Assembly (NCBI RefSeq): GCF_000745965.1
Contig: NZ_JQKI01000005.1
Span: 176,577 to 240,576 of the forward strand
Origin: Edaphobacter aggregans DSM 19364
GTDB taxonomy: Bacteria > Acidobacteriota > Terriglobia > Terriglobales > Acidobacteriaceae
Direction of reading: 5' to 3'
Length of the DNA stretch: 64,000 bases
Shown: positions 55,633 through 64,000 of the stretch, piece by piece
Numbering within the stretch: position 1 is the stretch's first letter
How the letters are laid out: the number at the start of each line of letters is the position of its first letter
The notes under the pieces: model-generated
What the model was told of the DNA's origin: nothing
Seen by the model: the letters and a program-made list of their open reading frames with translations, nothing else
The model's database searches: none
Translations under genes and position numbers: made by a program

Positions 55633-56544
55633 ATGAGAAGAGTCTCCGCCCTCCTCCTTCTGCTTGCAACCACTGCGTTCGCCCGGTCCCAGCAACAGCG
55701 GCCAGCCATCACCGGAATCGCCTTCGTCCGCGTCTACGCGAGCGATCCTTCAGCGTCCGCAAACTTCTACGGCAAGACCCTCGGTTACAGCTCCAGCCGC
55801 GCCGGCGATATCACGCGCTACCCCGTCAACGACGCGCAGTGGATCGAGGTCGCACCGCTCCCTTCGCCAGCGCCGCCAACGCGCCTCGCCGCCGTCGCCT
55901 TTACGACCCGCGACGCACGCGCGCTCGAGAAGTACCTCAAAGCGCACTCAGTAGCCATCGTCTCGTCCTTTGGAGGCGATACCGCGGACAAAAACAGCTT
56001 CAGCGTGCACGACCCCGAAGGCAACCTCATCCTCTTCGCCCAGCAGGCAAAGGGCCCCGCGGTTCCGCCCGCAGTTCCCGCGACCGCCGCCTCGCGCCGC
56101 ATCATCCACGCCGGCTTCGTCGTCAGGGACGCAGCCGCTGAGGACCGCTTCTATAAAGACATCCTCGGCTTCCGCGCCAACTGGCATGGCGGCCGCGACG
56201 ACAGCGGGCGCGTCGACTGGTCCAGCGTGCAGGTACCTGAAGGCACCGACTGGCTGGAGTACATGCTCAACGTCAGCCCGGACGCAACGCCGAAGCAGCT
56301 CGGAGGCAGCAACCACATGTCGCTCGGCACCGCGCACATGAACGATGTCGTGGCCACGCTCCAGCGCAATCAGTGCGAAGGCCCAACCTGCACGAAGACT
56401 CAGATGGGCCGCGACGGCAAAGTCCAGCTCAACCTCTACGACCCAGACCTCACCCGCGTCGAGTTCATGGAGTTCAAACCATCCGGCACGACCTGCTGCT
56501 CCGCTATCCTCGGCAAGCTGCCGAGCGAGCAGGAAGACCGCTAG
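55633..56544 (+). CDS. Exported glyoxalase/VOC-fold protein, two domains
   Basis: 303 residues. Signal peptide MRRVSALLLLLATTAFA. Two vicinal-oxygen-chelate modules: about 26-140 (ITGIAFVRVYASDPSASANF ... SFSVHDPEGNLILFAQ) and about 155-285 (IIHAGFVVRDAAAEDRFYKD ... NHMSLGTAHMNDVV ... NLYDPDLTRVEFMEF). His and Glu ligands are present mostly in the second domain. Substrate unknown; common in Acidobacteriaceae. Divergent from the DinB gene. Confidence 0.85.
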   Translation: MRRVSALLLLLATTAFARSQQQRPAITGIAFVRVYASDPSASANFYGKTLGYSSSRAGDITRYPVNDAQWIEVAPLPSPAPPTRLAAVAFTTRDARALEKYLKAHSVAIVSSFGGDTADKNSFSVHDPEGNLILFAQQAKGPAVPPAVPATAASRRIIHAGFVVRDAAAEDRFYKDILGFRANWHGGRDDSGRVDWSSVQVPEGTDWLEYMLNVSPDATPKQLGGSNHMSLGTAHMNDVVATLQRNQCEGPTCTKTQMGRDGKVQLNLYDPDLTRVEFMEFKPSGTTCCSAILGKLPSEQEDR

Positions 56545-56548
56545 CGCG

Positions 56549-58054
56549 TTAGCGAGAGACCACGGCCTCCGCCGGAAGAATCTCCGAGACATCCACCCAG
56601 GCCGTCGGATAGTCGCCCGTGTAGCACGCCGTGCAGAAGTCGCCCGGCGACAGCCCGTCCACCGGCTCGCCCATTGTGCACGAGTGCGTCAACCCCACCA
56701 GTGACAGATACGCCAGCGAGTCCGCTTCGATAAACTCGCGTATCTCCTCGATCGACTTGTTCGCCGCAATCAAATCTTTTTTGCTTGGCGTATCCACGCC
56801 ATAGAAGCAAGGCGAGATCGTCGGCGGACAGGAGATACGCATGTGAACCTCCGTCGCTCCCGCGGCCCGCACCATGCGCACAATCTTCCGCGACGTCGTC
56901 CCGCGAATGATCGAGTCGTCGATCAGGATTACGCGCTTGCCCTCGAGCAGCGCCCGCACCGGATTCAGCTTCATCCTCACGCCGAAGTCGCGCACCCTCT
57001 GCTCCGGCTGAATAAACGTACGCCCCACATAGTGGTTGCGGATCAACCCGAAGTTGAACGGAATCCCCGACTCCGCCGCATAGCCTAGCGCAGCCGTTAC
57101 GCCCGAGTCCGGCACCGGAACCACCAGGTCCGCAGCAACACCCGACTCGCGCGCCAGCTGCCGGCCCATCTCCTCGCGGCTCTTCTGCACCCAGCGCCCA
57201 TAGATCTTCGAGTCGGGCCGCGCAAAGTACACATGCTCGAAGATGCAGCTCGCCTTCGGCACCGCCATCTTTGCGAAGTGCCGCGAGGTCACGCCGTCCT
57301 CCGACACCATCACCAGCTCGCCCGGCTCCACGTCGCGCTCATACTTCGCATGCAGCAGGTCGAACGCGCACGTCTCACTCGCAAACACAAACGTATCCGG
57401 AGCGCCGTTCGCCCCTGAGATGCGCCCCATCGACAGAGGCCGCAGCCCATGCGGATCGCGCGCCGCGAAGATGCGGTTGCGCGTCATCATCACAATCGAG
57501 AACGCGCCCTCCACCTGCGAGAGCGAGTCGGCGATGCAGTCCACCAGCGTCGAAGCCTTCGAGTGCGCAATCAGCTGAATGATGATCTCCGAGTCCGACG
57601 TTGTCTGAAACACAGCCCCATCGCGCTCCAGCCGCTCGCGCGAGTTGCCCAGATTCACCAGGTTGCCGTTATGTGCAATCGCAATCAACCCCCGCGTCGA
57701 CTCCACCGAGATCGGCTGCGCATTCAGCAGAGCCGAATCACCCGTCGTCGAGTAGCGCGTGTGCCCAATCGCCATGTGTCCGGGCAGCTTGGCCAGCACG
57801 TCATCGGTAAAGATCTCCGAGACCAGCCCCATACCCTTCATGTCGTTCACATTCTGCCCATCGGCCGTAGCAATCCCCGCCGACTCCTGCCCGCGATGCT
57901 GCAGCGAGTACAACCCCCAATACGTCATGCGCGCCGCTTCAGGATGGTTGTAAACCGCCATCACCCCGCACTCTTCACGCAGCTTGTCGAACGGAGTCGC
58001 GTCGTCCTGCATGTCCATCACATCGTTCTCGAGAGTAGTGAGTTCGTTGTTCAT
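56549..58054 (-). CDS. purF: Amidophosphoribosyltransferase
   Basis: 501 residues. The catalytic Cys follows a short propeptide ([20 protein letters not shown]); the glutaminase domain has [25 protein letters not shown] and [10 protein letters not shown]; the PRTase domain has [18 protein letters not shown] (PRPP loop). ACPPT-like region: [18 protein letters not shown]. It catalyses the first committed purine step. The start overlaps the purL stop (ATGA), so the two are translated together. Confidence 0.96.
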   Translation of the reverse strand: MNNELTTLENDVMDMQDDATPFDKLREECGVMAVYNHPEAARMTYWGLYSLQHRGQESAGIATADGQNVNDMKGMGLVSEIFTDDVLAKLPGHMAIGHTRYSTTGDSALLNAQPISVESTRGLIAIAHNGNLVNLGNSRERLERDGAVFQTTSDSEIIIQLIAHSKASTLVDCIADSLSQVEGAFSIVMMTRNRIFAARDPHGLRPLSMGRISGANGAPDTFVFASETCAFDLLHAKYERDVEPGELVMVSEDGVTSRHFAKMAVPKASCIFEHVYFARPDSKIYGRWVQKSREEMGRQLARESGVAADLVVPVPDSGVTAALGYAAESGIPFNFGLIRNHYVGRTFIQPEQRVRDFGVRMKLNPVRALLEGKRVILIDDSIIRGTTSRKIVRMVRAAGATEVHMRISCPPTISPCFYGVDTPSKKDLIAANKSIEEIREFIEADSLAYLSLVGLTHSCTMGEPVDGLSPGDFCTACYTGDYPTAWVDVSEILPAEAVVSR

Positions 58055-60621
58055 GCCGTGACCAACTCTTCTGCGATCTTCGATTCGAGAGCGCCAGAAT
58101 ATGCGCTATGGAGATCCTCTAACGATGTCCGAATTCGAACTCCATCCTTTTCCATTGCTATCTCTGGAAATACCAGAATTTCAAATTCTTTTTCTGCGGT
58201 GAGACCTATATTCACTGTAGATAAATCTTCAAAACTCTCAACAATCTCTTCGATGCGTGATTGATTGTTTACAGAACAAGTGATCACTGCAACATTCGCT
58301 TGTTCACCAAAGAGCGCACATACCGCAGGTGCATCAGCTATAGGAATAATTTCCGCATTGACTCCCACTGAATTCTTGAGACAGGCACGGGCCAGTGCCA
58401 CCGCTATTCCACCATCCGAGATATCGAAAGCGCTGGTCACAAGCCCCTCAGCTGCGAGTTTAGAAATGCAATTATGGAGTTGCGACTCGCTCTTCACAGA
58501 AATGTACGGTGGAGTCCCCCACATATCTCCAACTAAAGTCTTCGCAAACTCAGACGACCCAAACTCTTTGAGTGCAATCGGGGCGATCTGTCCATATAAC
58601 TCGCCAATGAGCAGGATTACTTCTCCCGGCTTTTGGAAAGCCGAGGGAATGCTCTTCGTCACATCATCAATAATTCCGACAATCCCAACCACCGGAGTCG
58701 GATAGATCCCCACACCCTTCGTCTCGTTATAGAGCGAGACATTCCCGCCCGTAATCGGAGTCCCCAGCACCGTACAAGCCTCGGCAATCCCATCAATCGC
58801 CGCCGACAACTGCGCCATGATCTCCGGCTTCTCCGGATTCCCGAAGTTCAAACAGTTTGTCGCCGACACAGGAGTAGCCCCCGTACACGCCACCTTGCGC
58901 GCCGCCTCGGCCACGGCATGCATCGCGCCCAGCTTCGGATCGAGATAACACCAGCGTCCATTCCCGGCGAGCGCCATCGCCAACCCGCGCTCTCCGCGAA
59001 CCTTCCTATCCCCCTTCGCCGCAGCAAACGCATGCGATGCATCCGGCGCAACCACGGGGTTCGCAGCGTCGAGATTGCCGGTATCCATCGTTGCCTTGCT
59101 CTCCGGCGTCGATCCGGCAATCGCATTCACGATCTTCCCCGTAGCGCTGTAGTCGAAAGCGAGCGGGTCGATGTCGGAGCCGGCACTCGCGCCGGTTCCC
59201 TTAATCCGCATCACGCCGGCCTCGCCGCCCGGCCCCTGCACCGTGTTCGTCTGCACCATCGAGTCGTACTGTTCGTACACCCAGCGCTTGTCGCAGATGT
59301 TCGCACTCGCCAGCAGCTTCTTCAGGTCAGCCGTGTAATCACGCGGCTTCTTCAACTCTTCCAGCACATGCGCCGGAGGATCCTTCGGCACCGGCGGCGT
59401 CCACGTCCCCACCGGCCGGTGATACACCGGAGCATCATCCGTCAGCGACTGGTTCGGAATATCCGCCACCAGCACGCCGCGCTGCGTGATGCGCATCCGC
59501 GGCTCCGCCGTCACTTCGCCCACAATCGAAGCATCCAGCCCCCACTTCGAAAACACATCGAGCACCTCGACCGCGCGCTCCTTGTCGGCCACCAGCAGCA
59601 TGCGCTCCTGCGACTCCGACAGCATGATCTCGTAGCTCGTCATGCCGGTCTCGCGCTGCGGCACGCGGTCAAGCTCAACCGTCAGCCCCAGCCCACCACG
59701 CGCTCCCATCTCGCAGGTCGAGCACGTAAGCCCCGCCGCTCCCATGTCCTGAATCCCCAGCACCGCGCCCGTCGCCATAGCCTCCAGGCAAGCCTCGAGC
59801 AGCAGCTTCTCCATAAACGGATCGCCCATCTGCACGTTCGGTCGCTTCTGCTCCGAGCCCTCGGTGAACTCCTCACTCGCCATCGTCGCGCCGTGAATCC
59901 CATCGCGGCCCGTCTTCGCGCCCACGTAGATCACCGGATTCCCCACGCCCACAGCCTTCGCGTAGAAGATCTCGTCCTTCTTCACCAGCCCCAGCGCAAA
60001 CGCATTCACTAGCGGATTGCCCGAGTAGCAAGGCTCAAATCGCGTCTCGCCGCCGAGATTCGGAACGCCGAAGCAGTTGCCGTATCCCGCCACGCCGTGC
60101 ACCACGCCCGTCACCACCTGGTGATTCTTGCGGCGCAATGCCTCGTCCGACTCACTCTCGTCGAGCGGCCCGAAGCGTAGCGAGTCCATCACGGCCAGCG
60201 GCCGCGCGTTCATCGTAAAGATGTCGCGCAGAATACCGCCCACGCCCGTCGCCGCACCCTGATACGGCTCAATGTAGCTCGGATGATTATGCGACTCGAT
60301 CTTGAACGCACAAGCCCATCCATCGCCCACGTCGATGATGCCCGCATTCTCGCCCGGACCCTGAACCACGCTTCCCGGCCCTGAGGTCCGCTCGCCCTTC
60401 GTTGGCAGCCGCTTCAAATGCACCCGCGACGACTTGTACGAGCAGTGCTCCGACCACATCACCGAAAAAATCCCCAGCTCCGTAAGGCTGGGGATTCGGC
60501 CTAAGGCCTCTTCGATGCGCTTGTACTCGTCCGGGGTAATACTGTGCTGCTTCAGCAACTCGGGAGTTATGGTTGCCGGGGCAGGGATGGCCGGGTGCAA
60601 TTCCTGATGCATTTTAGACAT
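58051..60621 (-). CDS. purL: Phosphoribosylformylglycinamidine synthase II (PurL), mosaic
   Basis: 856 residues. Small-type PurL with two AIRS-like halves: [104 protein letters not shown] and [15 protein letters not shown]. It needs PurQ and PurS, not seen here. An extra segment of about 69 residues (477-545) separates VMRIKGT from [10 protein letters not shown] compared with Bacillus PurL. The last ~210 codons (58051 to about 58690) are AT-rich: 278 G+C of 600 by hand (58081-58680) against 160 of 240 at 59641-59880. The frame remains intact across the switch. Confidence 0.96.
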   Translation of the reverse strand: MSKMHQELHPAIPAPATITPELLKQHSITPDEYKRIEEALGRIPSLTELGIFSVMWSEHCSYKSSRVHLKRLPTKGERTSGPGSVVQGPGENAGIIDVGDGWACAFKIESHNHPSYIEPYQGAATGVGGILRDIFTMNARPLAVMDSLRFGPLDESESDEALRRKNHQVVTGVVHGVAGYGNCFGVPNLGGETRFEPCYSGNPLVNAFALGLVKKDEIFYAKAVGVGNPVIYVGAKTGRDGIHGATMASEEFTEGSEQKRPNVQMGDPFMEKLLLEACLEAMATGAVLGIQDMGAAGLTCSTCEMGARGGLGLTVELDRVPQRETGMTSYEIMLSESQERMLLVADKERAVEVLDVFSKWGLDASIVGEVTAEPRMRITQRGVLVADIPNQSLTDDAPVYHRPVGTWTPPVPKDPPAHVLEELKKPRDYTADLKKLLASANICDKRWVYEQYDSMVQTNTVQGPGGEAGVMRIKGTGASAGSDIDPLAFDYSATGKIVNAIAGSTPESKATMDTGNLDAANPVVAPDASHAFAAAKGDRKVRGERGLAMALAGNGRWCYLDPKLGAMHAVAEAARKVACTGATPVSATNCLNFGNPEKPEIMAQLSAAIDGIAEACTVLGTPITGGNVSLYNETKGVGIYPTPVVGIVGIIDDVTKSIPSAFQKPGEVILLIGELYGQIAPIALKEFGSSEFAKTLVGDMWGTPPYISVKSESQLHNCISKLAAEGLVTSAFDISDGGIAVALARACLKNSVGVNAEIIPIADAPAVCALFGEQANVAVITCSVNNQSRIEEIVESFEDLSTVNIGLTAEKEFEILVFPEIAMEKDGVRIRTSLEDLHSAYSGALESKIAEELVTA

Positions 60622-60822
60622 GGCTCGCTACGTTAATTGTACGTGACTTTGCGGCCTGATTACGCCCAGCAATGGTGCACACCATGCCTGCGCGACCTGC
60701 CAGAATAGACTACCTGCCGCACAGCGCTCCCTCATTTCTCCCCCTCCCCGCCCATAAACTGTCATTTCGACCGGAGGCGAAGCCGGAGTGGAGAAACCTG
60801 CTTCTCTACCGCGATGTGCGAC

Positions 60823-61263
60823 TTACACCCCCGTGCTGCCAAACCCTCCCGCACCGCGGGCCGCCTCACCCAGCTCCGCCACCTCTTCAAACTCCGCCTC
60901 GATCCTCCGCACGATCCGCAGCTGCGCGATCCGGTCCCCCGGCCTCACCTCAGCCGCCGCCGCCCCCAGGTTCGTCACCACCACGCGAATCTCCCCGCGA
61001 TACCCCGGATCGATCACGCCCGCGAGCGTCGTCATCCCCTTCAGTGCCAGCCCCGAGCGGTCCTCTACCAGCGCCCCATGCGTCGACGGAAACTCCATCG
61101 CCACGCCCGTCGCAACCCCCACCGTCGACCCCGGCTCAATCACCAGCGCCTCCGACGCATACAAATCCGCCGCCAGATCGCCATACTCCCCCACATGCGC
61201 ATACCGAGGAACCTTCGCCTCCGCAACCAACTTCTTCACCCTAATCCGTACCGCTTCACTCAT
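60823..61263 (-). CDS. dut: dUTP diphosphatase
   Basis: 146 residues, trimeric dUTPase. Motifs in order: DLAADLYASEALVIEPG (motif 1), GALVEDRSGLALKGMTTL (2), AGVIDPGYRGEIRVVVTNLG (3), RPGDRIAQLRIVR (4) and RGAGGFGSTGV (5). It removes dUTP and supplies dUMP. 60622-60822 upstream of it holds a dispersed word tgtcatttcgaccggaggcg (from 60758) and no gene. Confidence 0.95.
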   Translation of the reverse strand: MSEAVRIRVKKLVAEAKVPRYAHVGEYGDLAADLYASEALVIEPGSTVGVATGVAMEFPSTHGALVEDRSGLALKGMTTLAGVIDPGYRGEIRVVVTNLGAAAAEVRPGDRIAQLRIVRRIEAEFEEVAELGEAARGAGGFGSTGV

Positions 61264-61333
61264 TCGACAGTCTTCCTCGCAATCAAAACAACCTCAGGCG
61301 ATCATCGCCGCCCGGCAGACGCCGCGCGCGATC

Positions 61334-62284
61334 CTACGCCAACCCCGTAGACTCCGCCTGCTCCTGCGCGTGATAGCTGCTACGCACCAGCGGCCCCGAC
61401 TCCACATGCTTGAAGCCCATCCCCAGCGCCTCATGCTTCAGGAACGCAAACTCATCCGGCGTGTAGTACCGCGCCATCGGCAGATGATCTCGCGAAGGCC
61501 GCAGATACTGCCCGATCGTCAGAATATCCACCTTGCGGTCCGCCAGATCACGAAACACCGCCAGCAGCTCGTGCATCTCCTCGCCGAGCCCCACGATGAT
61601 GCCCGTCTTTGTCACAATCTGGTCGCCCTCGCGGTCATCGAACATCTCCGCCGCAATCTCCTTCGCGTGCTCCAGAAACCTGAGCGACCTCTCGTAACGC
61701 CCACCCGACTTCGCCACCCGATAAAGCCGCGGCACCGTCTCGATGTTGTGATTCAGAATCTCCGGCCGCACCCCGACCACCAGCCGCAGCGACTCCTCGT
61801 TCCCCTGAAAGTCCGGCGTCAGAATCTCCACGCGGCATCCCGGAGCCTGCGCGCGAATCTCCTTGACGACCTCAACAAACGCCCGCGCCGAGCCAACATT
61901 ATCGTCGTCGCGATTCACGCTAGTGATTACCGCATGGTGCAGCCCAAGCTGCGCCACCGCATACGCCACGCGCCGCGGCTCGTCCTGGTCGATCGGCTCC
62001 GGCCTGCCCTTCGGCACCGCGCAGAACCCGCACCGCCGCGTACACAGATTCCCCAGCATCATGAAGGTCGCGGCCTTCTGGTTCCAGCACTCCCCGATGT
62101 TCGGACACTGCGCACTCTCACACACCGTGTGCAGCTTCAGCTCGCGAGCCATCTTCTTCAGGTTGTGAAACGTCTCCCCCATCGGGGCCTTCGCCTTCAG
62201 CCACACCGGCTTGGGCGCGGGCTTGCGCGGCGAAAGATCAATCTGAACCAGCTCGTCCTGTATCGAAGCAACCGGCGGAGTCAT
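61334..62284 (-). CDS. lipA: Lipoyl synthase
   Basis: 316 residues, radical SAM. The N-terminal auxiliary cluster motif appears as TVCESAQCPNIGECWNQ; the radical SAM CxxxCxxC as LCTRRCGFCAVPKG; the C-terminal serine ligand in SGPLVRSSYHAQEQ. It inserts two sulfurs into octanoyl-carrier protein. Length fits. The start ATG 62284 is followed by MTPPVASIQDEL, a normal variable leader. Confidence 0.96.
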   Translation of the reverse strand: MTPPVASIQDELVQIDLSPRKPAPKPVWLKAKAPMGETFHNLKKMARELKLHTVCESAQCPNIGECWNQKAATFMMLGNLCTRRCGFCAVPKGRPEPIDQDEPRRVAYAVAQLGLHHAVITSVNRDDDNVGSARAFVEVVKEIRAQAPGCRVEILTPDFQGNEESLRLVVGVRPEILNHNIETVPRLYRVAKSGGRYERSLRFLEHAKEIAAEMFDDREGDQIVTKTGIIVGLGEEMHELLAVFRDLADRKVDILTIGQYLRPSRDHLPMARYYTPDEFAFLKHEALGMGFKHVESGPLVRSSYHAQEQAESTGLA

Positions 62285-62363
62285 CTCTTCCAGTGTACCA
62301 ACCCACGCTACCCCGCCGTAGACCTCGCACCTTGCACCTTGTACCTTGTACCTTGGGTACCTT

Positions 62364-62777
62364 TTACCGCAGCCGCTCCCGCACCTCAGTCCGCACCAGG
62401 TACAGAAAGAACACCAGCACCAGCAGCGCGCGAATCAGGAAGAACCCCGTCTTCGTCCGCTCGAAGATGTAAAAATCCCCCGAGCTCAGCAGCAGGCACC
62501 CCGCCGTCACGATCGCCCATCCCCACTTCTTCAGCTGCAGCATCCCGAAGACCCCCGCCGCCATCAGCGTGCACACCGCGAGCACGCTGTACTTCGCCGC
62601 AGCAGTTCCAAACGATCCCCTCAACGCCGCAAACGCGTTCAGGATCGTCATGAAGATCATGAACATCGCGATCCCCGCGATGCCCGGCAGCATCCCCCCG
62701 GCGCGCGCCTGCAGCTTCCGTACCTCAGCCGACTCCAGCTCTCTGAACTCGTGCCCGTCGCTCAACCCCGCCCCCAA
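62364..62777 (-). CDS. Small membrane protein, unknown
   Basis: 137 residues if TTG 62777 is the start; the ribosome site is weak, and an in-frame TTG at 62765 is an alternative. Four TM segments: about 29-49 (GIAGIAMFMIFMTILNAFAA), 63-81, 85-102 and 113-129. A charged N-terminus (HEFRELESAEVRKLQARAG) precedes them. Flanked on both sides by short tandem words of the (cc)ttgtacctcgtacc type (62331-62358 and 62790-62822). Confidence 0.65.
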   Translation of the reverse strand: MGAGLSDGHEFRELESAEVRKLQARAGGMLPGIAGIAMFMIFMTILNAFAALRGSFGTAAAKYSVLAVCTLMAAGVFGMLQLKKWGWAIVTAGCLLLSSGDFYIFERTKTGFFLIRALLVLVFFLYLVRTEVRERLR

Positions 62778-62825
62778 ACTCCCTGCAACCTTGTAGCTCG
62801 TACCTCGTACCTCGTACGTTGCACC

Positions 62826-63173
62826 TCACAAAGTATGCAGATAAGCCAGCAGATCATCCAGCTCCTGCTGGTCGATCACATTTCCCTGTGCCGGCATCAT
62901 ATTCCTTCCGTGCTGAACGGTCGCCGAGACACGCTCATCGTTCGCCGGAGCCCCGCTCGGCATGTACTGCTTCTTGAACACGCCCAGCATCGGAGGCCCA
63001 TTCCGCTTCTGGTCCGTCCGGTCGCTATGACAGGTCACGCAGCGCGCCTGATACACCGCATGCCCATGCATCTCCTGCGCATTCAACTGGTCCACCGGCT
63101 TCGGCGGCGCACTCGTCTTGCATCCGGCGAGAACCCCCGCCATCGCCAACAACAAAACCCTGGATATCTTCAC
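62826..63173 (-). CDS. Lipoprotein cytochrome c
   Basis: 115 residues from GTG 63173 (VKISRVLLLAMAGVLAGC, lipobox LAGC); the frame also reaches a GTG at 63200. The haem motif ARCVTCHSDRTD lies at about 45, and the axial Met is likely in GRNMMPAQGN. It resembles the small haem lipoproteins of acidobacterial respiratory chains. No partner is adjacent. Confidence 0.82.
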   Translation of the reverse strand: MKISRVLLLAMAGVLAGCKTSAPPKPVDQLNAQEMHGHAVYQARCVTCHSDRTDQKRNGPPMLGVFKKQYMPSGAPANDERVSATVQHGRNMMPAQGNVIDQQELDDLLAYLHTL

Positions 63174-63200
63174 CCTTCCATTCTCGCATCCCCCAGCCAC

Positions 63201-63664
63201 GGCACTGCGTCATCCGTACACATCAAGCGTCGCCAACAGCTGTCTGCATGACCAGGATCGTAGCTGGGCCATCTTTGCACCTTGCCTTTGCACCTTGCCT
63301 TTGCACCTGGTCTTTGCGCCTTGTCTTTGCTCGTCATTCTGAGCGAAGCGAAGAATCCCCGTATTTTGCTTTTGCTTTTGCTTTTGCTTTTGCGTTTGCT
63401 TTTGCTTTTGCGTTTGCTTTTGCTTTTGCGTTTGCGTTTGCGTTTGCGTTTGCGTTACGGTCGCTTTTGCCGTGCCCGGGTGCCGGGTGCCCCACATCTC
63501 GACTCTGAGATGTGGGTCCATTCGAACAACGCTCGAACCGTCTCTGGGTACGCCAAGCCTTCAGGCTTGGCCCTCTCCCCAAGCCATTAGAAACATGGGC
63601 TTTAGCCCCCGGGGTATACCTTGATTGCATAACGACGTCGGCTCCGGCCATCGGCAGCGGTTAA
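63201..63664. other. Repeat-filled gap at the right end
   Basis: No gene. In order: imperfect tandem (t)ttgcaccttgcc words (63274-63330), gtcattctgagcgaagcgaa (63333-63359), the ttttgc microsatellite (63364-63453), the gggtgccgggtgcccc block with hairpin cccacatctc/gagatgtggg (63491-63516), and the tctgggtacgccaagccttc repeat with its ggggtatacc end (63541-63620). Confidence 0.8.
63364..63453 (+). repeat. Hexanucleotide microsatellite (T/G)TTTGC x15
   Basis: Fifteen contiguous 6-bp units, TTTTGC and GTTTGC interspersed, with the last units mostly GTTTGC. Non-coding despite open frames on both strands. Confidence 0.92.
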
Positions 63665-64000
63665 GCTTTTTGGCAGGTAAAGGCCAGGGCTCCCGCGTGG
63701 AGGAAGCGGGTCGGCCTGGAGGCCAGCGGCTACAGCCGGTGGTATGAGGAGATGCTGGAAGATCTGGGCATCGAGCTGTGGGTTGGCGATCCGGCGCGGA
63801 TCCGCAAGGCGGCGCCGCGCAAGCAGAAGACGGACCGCAACCATGCCCGTCTGCTGCTGGAGTTACTGGAGGAGAACCGGTTTCCGCGGATCTCCACCCC
63901 AGCAAGCGAAAGACGCGCTTGCCGGGGACCCCGATCTGGGTTCCGGACCGGGCCACGCGCGACCTGCGCCAGTTGCTGATGCATCGCCACCATCTGGTGA
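63665..64000 (+). pseudogene. IS110-family transposase remnant, 5'-truncated and frameshifted
   Basis: The frame begins after TAA 63662-63664 without a start codon. It reads RVGLEASGYSRWYEEMLEDL, ELWVGDPARIRKAAPRKQKT and DRNHARLLLELLEENRFPRI, the DEDD (RuvC-like) catalytic domain of IS110-type transposases. A 40-bp insertion at 63893-63932 shifts the frame; after it the protein resumes in another frame as IWVPDRATRDLRQLLMHRHH to the window edge. It is broken at both points, so inactive. Confidence 0.87.
63893..63932. mobile_element. 40-bp REP-like hairpin insertion with 4-bp target duplication
   Basis: CCCC-A-GCAAGCG (63897-63908) pairs with CGCTTGC-C-GGGG (about 63916-63927) around a short loop. 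GATC at 63889-63892 is repeated at 63933-63936. Removing 63893-63936 restores the transposase reading CGG ATC TGG (R-I-W). It looks like a REP/RAYT-type palindromic unit that inserted into the IS110 gene. Confidence 0.82.

Noticed and set aside
63274..63453. CRISPR-like periodicity at the right end
   Set aside because: The units are contiguous 6-bp or 12-bp words without unique spacers; simple sequence repeats.

Overview
The window is about 64 kb of GC-rich (mid-60s %) bacterial chromosome. Its style points to Acidobacteriota, family Acidobacteriaceae (Terriglobus/Granulicella/Edaphobacter-like): a giant Oar-type TonB receptor with an N-terminal carboxypeptidase-regulatory-like domain, haem-binding/P460 proteins, FecR-domain proteins, a YXWGXW-repeat lipoprotein, many TTG/GTG starts, and characteristic dispersed intergenic repeats (tctgggtacgcc..., the cccacatctc hairpin, gtcattctgagcgaagcg). 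The genus is inferred and cannot be proven here. No rRNA, tRNA or CRISPR array was seen.

Layout. 1-5 kb: end of rplI, an O-methyltransferase, a secreted orphan gene bracketed by a 38-bp inverted repeat, and a MacB-like permease. 4.9-10.7 kb (minus): a tight six-gene run of outer-membrane barrel, two c-type cytochromes, a CuA-type cupredoxin, an HPr-kinase-like protein and a nucleotidyltransferase/MFS fusion, divergent from the TonB receptor. 14.4-18 kb (minus): glucarate catabolism (dehydratase, transporter, 5-dehydro-4-deoxyglucarate dehydratase). 18-27 kb: DinB-like and haem proteins, EamA exporter, ychF, two tandem FecR-domain genes separated by a fossil ychF tail, sulfurtransferase, ddl and a TonB-like protein. 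27-33.5 kb (minus): an aromatic amino-acid operon trpB-trpA-aroQ-aroF-tyrA-ilvA. 33.5-36 kb: LysR regulator and a Tat-exported oxalate decarboxylase-like bicupin. 36-40 kb: membrane proteins and a multicopper oxidase. 40-49 kb: glycine-zipper protein, RelA/SpoT, a decayed AAA ATPase, an AT-rich secreted orphan and aconitase. 49-63 kb: YXWGXW protein, purD, glycosyltransferase, DinB, glyoxalase-like protein, purF-purL, dut, lipA and a cytochrome. The right end holds repeats and a broken IS110-family transposase.

Most striking results. (1) trpA is an intact 383-codon frame in which a complete elongation factor G domain IV (about 128 residues, lower GC) is inserted in frame just after the beta3 strand of the TIM barrel, beside the expected TrpB contact surface; the TrpA catalytic motifs remain. 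(2) Upstream of trpB is an apparent textbook attenuator: a 24-codon leader peptide dense in Phe/Tyr/Trp codons, a 1:2 hairpin containing the Tyr/Trp codons, a 2:3 antiterminator matching 10 of 11 bases, and a 3:4 terminator with U tract. It would couple the whole aromatic operon to Phe/Tyr/Trp supply. (3) purL is a mosaic whose last ~210 codons are about 46% GC against about 67% earlier in the gene. (4) Small rearrangement scars are unusually readable: a duplicated ychF tail, a chimeric trpB/barrel mini-ORF, and a 40-bp REP-like hairpin inside the IS110 gene flanked by a 4-bp GATC duplication.
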